64,000 nt of DNA from Rhizopus arrhizus. Its lineage: Eukaryota > Mucoromycota > Mucoromycetes > Mucorales > Rhizopodaceae. Numbering within the stretch: the first letter of the stretch is position 1; every line of letters begins with the position of its first letter. A program made the translations under genes and the position numbers. Below the pieces are notes generated by a model. It worked only from the letters and a program-made list of their open reading frames with translations. It made no database searches and had not been told where the DNA came from. Shown piece after piece: positions 45,614 through 55,995 of this stretch. The stretch is taken from NCBI GenBank assembly GCA_024220505.1, contig JAKZZE010000003.1, positions 1,240,001 through 1,304,000 of the forward strand, in the 5' to 3' direction.

Positions 45614-48586
45614 TTAAACCAAATCAAACTCATAAGTCTTTCTGTTATCCACATTTTTAGCATCTAAAGGATCGATCGTATTTTCACCTTCAGCTGCCGG
45701 TAGAGTCTTGCTAACATTGTAACTGCTTCGCTTTCTAGAGGATGACCTAAATACATCCTGTGGTGTGCTTTGACTAGTTTGTGCATTTTCTTCATCTGAT
45801 AGTATCAACTTCAGCTTAGCACTTGCTGAAGCTTTGGATGCAGGTGATTGAAGCTCCGGATCTGATAATAAATCTTCAATGCGATATTTGATTGTTGGTT
45901 TAGGCGGGGTTGGATTTGCAGGAACATAAGTCACAGGAACCTGTGGCAACTTGCTTTCAAATAACATAGATGATTGCTTTTTCAAAGGAGGCAACGGTTT
46001 ATCCTTTTCATAATTTATCTTTTTGTCATTTTGATGTAATGGTTTTGACTGTTCTGCAGGAAATATTTCAATATCCCTTTGCTCCACCAAATGCCAATCC
46101 AGATCATTACTATCTTCTGGATTGTTTATCCGCATTACACTTGCGTCAAATTGCAACTGCTTTCCAAGCAGAACATCACGAACATGTTTTAATCCAGCAA
46201 GAGCCATCACAACATTCGCCTCATTTTTCACTCCGTAATGTTTTTCTGGCTCCTCGCTTTGAATCAGCTTTGCTTGCTTTTCTGCTTTTACTAAATCATC
46301 TGCTTCAACATCATCTAGCGATTTTTCTTCTATGTTTTCTGTAGGTACTTCTTGTTCAGGTATCTGCTTTTGTGCCACCGTTTCAGGCTGTAGAGGCGGA
46401 AATATTTCTTTTTCTAACATGGATATACAATCAGCTACCAACTCACCCATTTGCTTATTCATAGCAACTAATTTCGCAGCAGAATCTTGGTATTTTGTTC
46501 CTTTACTGCTAGCTGAATTTCTGTCATGTCTGATATTTGATTTTGGAATTATACGATCAATAGAAGAAGGAAAATCCGAAAATGTTGGACGTCTCGAGCC
46601 ACCAGTATTATCTCCAATATTGTTTACATTGCTCTATTGCAGAGAGTAAGATATCATTCTTAAATAAATCCATCTAAATTTTATTTTATTACCTGGAATG
46701 ACTCCATTACTCCAGCAATAGCTTTATTGAAATCTCTGAATTGAGGGTTTTTCATCATATTGTTCGTAATTCGTGATAAGCTACTGTCTAAGTTGGACCC
46801 ATGAGAATTTCTGTGTTGAAACGTTCGCTGTCCTCTCTGCTGATCCGCTGCAGTAGGGTTCTTGATGATCACACCGTCATATAATGAAGAGCGAGGCTCC
46901 TTGCCTGATCGGATATCATTTTGCTGAAGAATGTGTAACGCTGCATCTTGAGACAAATTGTCTTGCAAATATTTAGCTTGTTCTACTAGCGTGGCAGGCT
47001 TTGAGATCTGTGGTGGTCTCATCAACATGCTAAGACATTCTGCGTAATCCTTTTGTAATACTATTTGAAAAAAAAAAAGGTGAATAAAGAAAGAGTTGCA
47101 GTAGTCATTTACTTGAGAACGTTACACTGGTCTCTCATGCGTAGAAGCATGACAACGCAAACATATTCAACTATTTCAAATGTTGGATCTTGGGCAAAAA
47201 TAGCATCCCATAATTTCAGTAACTCATAAATGTCAAACTCTCTTCCAAAAAGTAAACGAATCCAACGACTATGTACATTTGTCAATAAGAGCAGTAACGA
47301 TTATATACCTTTTATTAAATACTTACAGTCCGTAAAGTTGTGGTTCGATGCCAAAATCTTGTAAATGTTTATATAATAGTGGGTCTACAGTATGCAAATA
47401 CTGGTGATGTATGCGGTGACATATCATAACTACTGGATTTAATCGAGCACTCTTCATTGAATCAAATTTGAATAAGATATCTTGACATTTAAGAAAAAAA
47501 AAACTTACTTCACTCGGTTTGGGTATATTTTCAGGAAGAGTATCTGTCTAATAACGAACATTAAAGGATAATACATACAATTAATTAATAAATAGCTTGT
47601 ACCTTTGCCCTATTAGCAGATCCTTCGTTGAATTCATACCAAGATTTTCCATGTTTCATCAAGTTATTGAATAAAATATATGCATCATGCTCAACGTACG
47701 CTGAGTCTAAAACTTGAACCATCACCTTTGTTGCAGGACTAGAAACATGAAATTAACAAAAGTTTTCTTTTATCCTTTTTTACAGCTTACTCCATGATAC
47801 TTTGATCCATGTCTGATATGTCAAGGCTATCTGTTGCAAGCACCCAATACAATGGAGCTAACAACTCATGCATACCTTGTCTATAAGACGTATCACGATT
47901 GAGTTTACAATAAATGAATAGTATGTCTGTTAAATGCTGCTGAATTTCATTTGATCTGAAAAAATCAACATCAGGGAATCTATTTGAGCGAAATAAAAGT
48001 TACATATTATAAGATATACTATACTTATTGTTCTTACGTGCGTTCCACATCTTGACGAATTACTTTCCTAATTTCGGAATCCGCAAAATACTGCTGCCAT
48101 GGATTCTAAACGTAATTTTAACAGTTAAAAAGCAAGTTTACATTTAAAGAATTTACCGTCTCGCTAAGTGCTAGTGGGTTATTGTCCAAAAGATCCTCCT
48201 CTTCCTTTTTATTCATCTTTTCTGCGGGTTCTTCAATATGTTCTCTCCTCAAGTCTGTATAGCGTTGTCGCTCTTCAAAATATATGGTTGGCCAAGTTGA
48301 TACTTCTAATGTTGGTGAATAACCAAGAAATATCTAAACAAGTTCTTTTTTTAATGCATAGCTCACATTCATAACTTTTTTCTTAATAACCTTCCAGCAA
48401 ACTGAACGTAATCCATTTTGGCAAACAGTGCCTCCAATGGCTCGATGTCGAAGTGAGTTTAAAGATAAGTTTGGGTCGTTGAATATTATATCCCACGCCT
48501 CTCTTTTTTATATGAACATTTAAAGTCAAGAAGGTTTTATAAAAACGTGCAATATGTTACCTTCTTCTTTCAAGTATGTCTGACAT
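45614..48586 (-). CDS. TBC-domain Rab GAP, TBC1D5 type
   Basis: GTPase-activating protein for Rab7-type GTPases, linked in animals to retromer and autophagy. Eleven exons: 48586-48561, 48502-48391, 48333-48157, 48105-48038, 47979-47791, 47738-47603, 47547-47509, 47451-47327, 47268-47126, 47060-46693, 46633-45614; 800 aa and phases close. The start MSDILERRREAWDIIFNDPN and LRSVCWKIFLGYSP open the TBC domain. KLNRDTSYRQGMHELLAPLY contains the conserved YRQGMHE motif with the catalytic Gln, and GLRWIRLLFGREFDIYELLK is the TBC1D5-type end with W-x-R-L-L-F-G-R-E. The TBC domain ends about residue 350. The remaining ~450 aa is polar with NKQMGELVADCISMLEKEI and a Ser/Pro-rich tail. The ATG overlaps the 3' end of the upstream peptidase gene, so its promoter must lie in that gene. 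Confidence 0.9.
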
Positions 48587-51101
48587 TACAGAGGAAAAAG
48601 AAAAAAGAAAATAAATAAAAATAGCAATTTTTGGTGTGTGGTTCCTTTTTAATTTTATTTACATCTACACCCCAATCGCCTACAGTTTTCATTGCCTCTT
48701 CATCGCCCTTAATGATTTTTGATGCATCCTCTTCATTCAATACACTAGCTATACACTCCCATGGATCTCGAGAGCCACCCCATTTGAGTACACCTTCTCT
48801 AAATGCTTGACCTTTTACTCTGCTTAAAGGATTTTCTTTAAAATTGGTCTCCCAAACTCTTCTTGCCAAAGTTCTATCAAGCAAGTAAGAATAATAGTTT
48901 GATGCATATCCAAACAAATGATTGAATTGAACTGGCCACATGGTTTCAGGTACACTTGGGAAAAGTCCTACAGAGTCCTGCAGACGATACCACTCCTTCA
49001 CACTAGAAAAGCTATCCGAATTGGCCAATGAAGAATGGTATGATTGGTCTACCAAGGCCATCAAAATTTGAGCATTAAGTTCAATACCATTAAATAATTT
49101 CCCTTGTTTGAGGTCGAGCTGAGGAGATGACACAGTTTCATTTGTAAAGAGAGACATTACCTCCGGATGCGAAACAAAATGCTCCATAAGAACAGAAGGA
49201 AGCTCTACAAAATCTGAGGCACAACGCGTGCCCGCAACGTTATGAAAATCGGTGCGACCGAGCATGGAATGCATAGCATGACCCATTTCATGAAATAAGG
49301 TTTCAACGTCATACATCGACAAAAAGGAAGGTTGATTGCCAGTACCCTGGGCAAAGTCGCACGTTAAAGCGATGATCGGTAATTGATATAGGCCGTCTTT
49401 GCCTCGGATTCGTTCAGCAGGCTGTGTAATAGGAGGAAAAAGTCTGGATTCATCCACGTTGCGGCCAGGAAAGGCAAAACGTACATCATTGTGATCATCA
49501 TCATCATCTACACGTCGAGATGTTCGAATAGTGTAATGAGCAGCGTGGGCTGTCTTTCCTTGACGCATAAATAAGTCGCAGTAAATGGTGCCAATCTTGC
49601 CTTCATCTTCACATATTACATCTAACTTGCGTACTTCGTCATTCCACGATTCACCAGGTCTCATAGAAGAATATTCAAACCTAACGCCATATAAATGATT
49701 GAATAAGCGTGACAGTCCTTGGATCACGGATCCAACTGTAAAGTAAGGCATAGGTTTCTGATGCTTTTCAAATTCAATTTGGTTGCAAAGATGCATGTAA
49801 TAATCACGATCCCAAGCAAAAATAGTAGAGGTTGTGCTGTTCTTCAATTCACATTGTTTCGAGGATTGAAGTAGATTCATATCTTTTCTAAACAAAGGTT
49901 CCTGATGCTTTAAAAGCGTCCTTAAAAACGTATCCACATTGCCTATAGTTATTACTTAGGCATTTCTGTCTTCCTTTTCATCTTCAAACTCCCATGTTAT
50001 TCTTTACCTGGATTTTTGGCCATCTTATCTTGCAGGTGTAACTCAGCAAATGAACTATTTCCAACCAATGTTGCTAACTGTGCTCTAGTCTTCATCAGAC
50101 TTTCCAATGTATCGATGCTCTCTTCGGTAGCAGAATATATAGACTGATACACTTGTTTGCGCACTTGCTCATTCTTTGCATATTTCAATATTGTTTGTGC
50201 TTGGGGCGAATCTGTTGGTATATAGGCAAATCCATTTTTAACATGTGTTTGATGAATAGGTATTCCTGTCAATTCTGACACTGGTATTTTTACTGTATCG
50301 ATCGCCCGAGGATTTTGCTGTATAAAATTACGTCCCAAATGAATGATAAGATCTGATAGATGAATAAATTCCTCACGCTTTTTGCTAGGTAAATGAATTC
50401 CTGATTTTTCAAAATCATGCAAAAGTACCATAGCGGATTTGTATTCTTCTTCGTCCATATATTTTATAAGCTGATTATCAGCTAGTACTTCAGAAAGGAT
50501 CTAAATGATAAATTAGTATCAAGATTAATGGTGAAAGGTATGCACATCTCTTTTTTTTTGTACCTTGTGTATTCTAGTGTCTGTGTTTAGCGTATTCATA
50601 TAAGAGCATAAGTCACTGTATGCTTGATGAACAGAGTCTTGAATACTGTTATCAGGGTGGGCATTACGAACAAATTCTGCCAAATCAATCACACTGCACA
50701 AAGTGTCAGATAAGCGATCCAAATTTTTAACTACTTTTCTCATTTCCTCGGATCCATTTGTAGAGGCATTGCAAATTCTTTCGACAAGAATTTGAGATCT
50801 TTGTATGGCTTGTTGTGTAGCAAATTGAATACCATGTACATCCGAAAAAATCAGGATGTCCACAAAGTCCCACAGGATCAATATTAGTTTTTAAAGAAAA
50901 CTGTTTCCACAACTGCTTATCGTCAAAGATTAAGCGAAGGTGATCATCGTTCTCTTTGACAAGCTGCGAAAAAGCTGGAATAGCATTCATATTTTGCTTG
51001 ACATTATGGTTATATCGCTTTGAAATGACAGGGCAGGCATTTCTAAGCTTTTCGTACGGTAATGTGCGTCGTAAAAAGGATCCAGTAGATAATCGAATCA
51101 T
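48570..51101 (-). CDS. OCT1: Mitochondrial intermediate peptidase (Oct1/MIPEP), frameshifted as sequenced
   Basis: Matrix zinc metallopeptidase (M3 family) that removes an octapeptide after the first presequence cleavage. Three exons: 51101-50564, 50500-50008, 49942-48570. The first is one base too long: the frame GLCGHPDFFG breaks at an A6 run (plus strand 50845-50850; T6 in the mRNA), and dropping one T gives HPDFSDVHGIQFATQQAI, which fits the family and makes all phases close at ~800 aa. No intron can bridge it. The catalytic site is intact: FHEMGHAMHS, with the third ligand in LPSVLMEHF, and KDGLYQLPI, LFGYASNYYSYL typical of MIP. The N-terminus is a basic presequence (MIRLSTGSFLRRTLPYEKLR). 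The C-terminus ends in an odd hydrophobic stretch (NCYFYLFSFFFFLC) and its last 17 nt overlap the next gene's ATG. Confidence 0.88.
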
Positions 51102-51487
51102 AAATTCTTCAATATTTATTTTTTTAAAAAAAAAAATCCAATACGCCTTAGCGGGATGAGTGGGTTTTCAAGTTTTTGAATTTTAGCTCAGTTGGGATCA
51201 ATATCTTTCCTACTACTTAAAAGGACAACTTGAATAAAAAAAAAAAAAAAAAGGAAATCTCAAAAAAGAAAGTTTACTTTTGCAAATTTAAAGAATTGTT
51301 TAATGAATGTAGTTCACAACCGATGGTAGAGTAGCAAAATACATTGAACCAAGCAATTTGATTTATTTCTTTACTTTTCTCCTCTGTGTCAAGAAACATC
51401 AGTTATCAAATGTAACGAATCTATTGATCATATCATCTGAGCTTTCTATAAAGTAATTTAGGAATACATAATATAGTATGCTAGTTA

Positions 51488-51490
<3 letters not shown>

Positions 51491-51563
<73 letters not shown>
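51491..51563. repeat. T73 homopolymer
   Basis: Seventy-three consecutive T bases in the spacer between the peptidase (-) and Pan1 (+) starts, 155 bp upstream of the Pan1 ATG. It is by far the longest homopolymer in the window; others are A29 (11946), A28 (19459), T30 (23632) and T24 (31358). Exact length is uncertain because such runs are error-prone in sequencing and unstable in vivo. Confidence 0.85.
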
Positions 51564-51566
<3 letters not shown>

Positions 51567-51718
51567 TTATAATTGAAAAAGATTCCTAATAGAGCAATAC
51601 CAAGTTCACGCCAACCTGAATTCTGAAACTCAGTTTAAAGGAAATTGCAAAACCCCGACAAAGTGTAATCAACTTTACTTTCCTTTTTTTTTCTCTTTTC
51701 GAGTTTAATTATTATATC

Positions 51719-54006
51719 ATGGCAGGACCATCAAAAGGTAAAGTAAACATGCATTAGTTATATAGTTTTGTTAATTTTTATCTAAAGGCATTCGTCTAAG
51801 CTTTCTTGCTCAAGCCGATCAGAATAAATATGAGATGGTGTTTACACAAGCGTCTAATGGAAGCGATATGTTAACTGGTATATATAAAGTTATGACATTT
51901 ATATACATAATGCTAATTAAACTGCCTTAGCTGCTGCTGCTAAAGAAGTACTTTCAAAGTCCAACATTGGTGATGAAAGCCTTGCTCATATTTGGTATTT
52001 TACACATACAAAATAAGTGTTTACCCAAAATAACTAAAAAGAGCCTGTGTTTTACTTACAGGGATTTATCCAACGTTACTAATGAAGCTCATTTAACTTT
52101 TCCAGAATTTGCCGTTGCCATGTATCTCACTTCACTCAAAATGACAGGTATCGAAATTCCTGCTACACTACCAGAAGAAGTTCGAAGAGAAGTTCGAAAT
52201 GCAGTACTTGCTGTTCGAAACAACAACCAAAACTTAGTTCTCCAACAACAGCAACCAACGGGTGTACCATTCTATTCAAGCTTGCCCAACATCAATACTC
52301 AACATACTGAACTCCCTACGAACCATGCAGGAAGTCTCCAAATGCCCTTAAGAACAGGTCTCCCTCAGGCAGCTATGCCTACTGGGATGCTCGGAAACAA
52401 TATGGATTTTGCCAGCCGAATGATGCCGCACACAAGCTCTTACAGGGAACCGCCTCAATTTCAAAGTTTGTCAAGTGGCATTAAGATCCCTTGGGCTGTC
52501 ACCGCGGAAGAGAAAAAACAGTACACAAAGGTATTTAAAGCATGGGATCCTGAAAATAAAGGTACGATATCTGGAGATACAGCAAAGGAGATTTTTTCGC
52601 AATCCGGACTTCCTCAGAACGTGCTTATGCAAATTTGGTAAATAGAAATATGGTGAACGAGAGGAGGGTAAGCAGAAATTGATGTGACTTACACAGCTAT
52701 ATAAACTAGGAGCTTATCAGATCCAAATAATCAAGGAAGGCTGAATGTAGACGAATTTGCAGTAGCAATGCATCTTATATATCGTAAATTGAATGGATAT
52801 AATGTTCCTGAAACTTTACCACCTGAGCTTGTGCCACCTTCTACGCGGGATCTTAATGAAAGTGTGAGCAAATTGAAGCAGACAATATTAGATGATATTG
52901 CCAAAAAGAGATACCTTTCAAACTTTAGTTCTTCCCCCTCACTATCACCACCTATTCCTCAATACAAATCTCGCTCTACTAGTCCATCACGAACCACATC
53001 TAATAAAAAGAAAGACACTGATGACAGTGCAGATGTTGAAGTAGGCTATGTATCTAGTGCACGCCGAATGGGCCCAGACAGAACACGTAATCGTGATAAA
53101 TCACCAGGAGCTGTAGTTGCCAACTCAAGCTATGGATATCGCGGTAAAACAACTCGTATTTTTGATTTAAGAAAAGAGATTGAAGAAAGCAAAAAAACAC
53201 TTCAAACGCTTGAACAAGAATCTGTTCCCAAGACAGCTATTCCTTATAATGATTTATCAGCATTAGATAAAAAGAGCATTGATAGCCTAAAAGAGAAGAT
53301 CAAGGAATTACAGATAGAAATATCCAAATCAGGCAATGAACACGGTCATGACGCATGGGGCGTTTATATTCAAAAGACGGCCGAATTGGCCAGTGTAGCT
53401 GAAGAGGAAAAATCTCTGGCGGCTGAAGTTGAATACATGCTAGATGTCACCTTGAATGGATTGCTGGCGCAAGTTAATGAGACAGAGAATGATCTGATGG
53501 ACAAAAAGATACAAGCAGTCACTCAGAGAGCAGCCAAGAGTACCAACGGAGATGCGCTCAATTTACCTTTAGATATCATTGGAACAGGTCCCAACGGTGA
53601 GATTACAGAAAGCGATAGAATTCGTGCCAAAGCAAAGGCGATGGTAGCCGCCCGAATGGGGAAGTTAACCGGAAAATCAACAGATACAGCCAACACAAAA
53701 GCAGAGATTGATAAGATTAAAGAAGAACGTGAAGAATTTAGGTTATATACTGATTCAATACAAGACAACTTGAGAGAAATACAAGAGACAATGAAGGCTA
53801 TCCGCTTAGAAATGAGTATGATTGGCTTAGATATCAGAAAACAAGATCAGGACCAAAAGAAGATTGAAGAACGCGGACGATTCGAATATGGTGAAAATGT
53901 AGCAAAAGATTTGAAGGAGTTTATTTTAGAATTGAGTTACGATGCTGCTTTGGCAAAAGCACCAGAAGTTGATCCTAGCTTTGAGTCTAGATTCCCAGTG
54001 TTTTAA
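51719..54006 (+). CDS. PAN1: EH-domain endocytic protein, Pan1-like
   Basis: Endocytic coat/actin-patch scaffold. Five exons: 51719-51737, 51788-51877, 51931-51994, 52062-52637, 52710-54006; 681 aa and phases close. Two EH domains bind NPF-type partners: one at residues ~5-100 ([47 protein letters not shown]), the second at ~205-300 ([60 protein letters not shown]). A Ser/Pro-rich linker with [11 protein letters not shown] and two coiled coils (~415-520, ~590-660) follow. It is much shorter than yeast Pan1 (~1480 aa): the poly-Pro and WH2-like C-terminus that activates Arp2/3 is absent. End3-like alternatives are excluded by the two EH domains in this order. It converges with the BAHD gene (39 bp). 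Confidence 0.85.
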
Positions 54007-54045
54007 CTTTTATATAAAAAAGAAATGATAGACTCTGTTTTAATG

Positions 54046-55572
54046 TTAATATCTTATGTTTTTTGCATATTTCTGAATATCAGGATCTTCAATAAAACGA
54101 CTGATCGATGCAAGATCCATTTGTAATTGAACATCATAGACTACTCCGCTATTGTCCTCTCTATTAAACACAAATAAGCATCCATTTCCTCCAAAAGTGA
54201 TATAGCTTCTTGTTCGATCAGGACAGCCAAAACCAAAATCAACCTTATAAAATGGTAATGTAGATACATCATTTATAGTCGTTTGAAATTCTGAATTGGG
54301 CTGATAGGTCAAATAGTTGGCTGTCATATCATCATGAAGTTTGTATAATTTGCTAATACCGTGAAATAAAGAAGGTTTAAGGTTTGTAATTGTTTGACGA
54401 AGTTTCATGGCTGTGTTGACTAATGGTGTTTGATTAATCTCTTTAAAGCTTGTCTTGAACGCGCGACAACTAATAAACAAAGTTATTTGTTACTATTTCC
54501 ATAATTTACTGTAATAAAATGCTTTACATCATCCAGTTGCCAAAATAATATTCCATTTGTTTGTGATTCTTCATTCTTGAACGGCCATTTAAAGTCATAA
54601 CCATTTTTACATCAGCCTCCTCAGAAACAGTTCGACTTTTTACCATTGCTCTAAGCAACATAGCAAGCAAGGCATCCTTGGTTGATATCCAATTCTTACT
54701 GGCAATCATCTCTGGTGTATGCGCGTCCTTTTTACAGGCCTGGAGACCACTAGAGTAAAATTCCAGAATAATACTTTTTAATGGCTTAGGCCCTTTTGCG
54801 CCAGTGCGATTGGATTTTAGTTGGTAAGGGTCAGAGTGTGCTAACTGACTAGTATTCGGCTGACAAACACGATGCTCATCACGATAATGATCCAATACCT
54901 CATCCGTAATAATCGTGTCTTTTGGGAAATTGATAAGGTCTCTATTGAATGATGCAGGTGTAAATTCTATACCCCTTGTTGCTTTTGACCATGCGTTTAA
55001 AAAGTAACAAGCAGAATGCATGTCTGCCACCTTGTGAAGAATCATAACGCCTAGACACACCCCTCCATCAGCGAATCGTGTTAGCTGTATGGCTAATAAA
55101 GGGTCTTGTGGGGAACAATAAAAATGTATAGGAAACATTTTGTGATAATCCATTTGACTGGGAAGATAGCCCTCTTGTCTGAAAGTTTCCAAATCTTGGG
55201 AGTATTCAGCTTCCTACAAATATGCTTTTTTATTAGCTTTTTTTGACAGCATAATACGACAAAACTTACCACAAACAGAACGCCATCATCACAGTTATCA
55301 ATAATATCCTTACCATTGCCAATATCTAGCAATCTTCCGGCCAAAGGATAAAAATCAACAAGTGTTTTTGATAGTGAATCTTTTAAAGCATCAGCATTCA
55401 TAAACTTTGGATCATTATTATCATTTGTGTAGAACAATAAAATAGGAATATATGATGTATACATCACAAAATCCCAATCGGATAATTTAGTATGTTCCTT
55501 GTGAAATGGAGTAGGCGTTGCGGGCTTTACCCAGGAACGAGAAATGACTTGAATGCGAGGTACAGGAGCCAT
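54046..55572 (-). CDS. BAHD-type acyltransferase (transferase family)
   Basis: Three exons: 55572-55270, 55213-54528, 54469-54046; 470 aa and phases close. The catalytic HxxxD motif is present as HKVAD in VMILHKVADMHSACYFLNAW, and the second structural motif DFGWG appears as DFGFGCP near residue 420. SKTLVDFYPLAGRL is the usual BAHD N-terminal block, and MVMTLNGRSRM resembles the VNxRxRM segment. Members move an acyl group from CoA to an alcohol or amine; plant relatives include hydroxycinnamoyl transferases. The fungal substrate cannot be told. There is no targeting signal. DFGFG in place of DFGWG is a mild variant seen in fungi. It is not next to other metabolic genes, so no cluster is suggested. 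Confidence 0.88.
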
Positions 55573-55995
55573 CGACGTGGTAAGTAAAGAAAATAAACAG
55601 ACAGAAAGAGTGGAATAAAGTGAAAATAAAAAGCAAAAGGCCTTGAACCTATTTTTTATTTGTATTTAAACTGTGAAAAATATAGTAACCTTTATTTTTG
55701 TGCACAGTAAAAAGTGAATATTTTCCGATTTAATTTAATAAAGCTTTTATCAACCTTATTCTTTCTTTATAATAAAGAAGCCCATGTTTTAAAGCAGAAA
55801 AATAAAAGGTCTTTACAAAGCTTACTTGAACACATGCATTAATTTTTATTGATAATTTTGCGAGTGTCACACGATTTTATCTAAAGTTATTAAGTACAAA
55901 ACGCATTGTATTATTTGAAAGGAATTTTCTTTCAAACAAACGCTATTTTTTTTTCTATTTATACAAACGCAATTACATCTATGACTTTCCTATCA
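55573..55995. other. Intergenic spacer between BAHD start and SET1 end
   Basis: About 420 bp, AT-rich. It presumably holds the BAHD promoter and the SET1 terminator. Nothing specific recognised. Confidence 0.5.
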
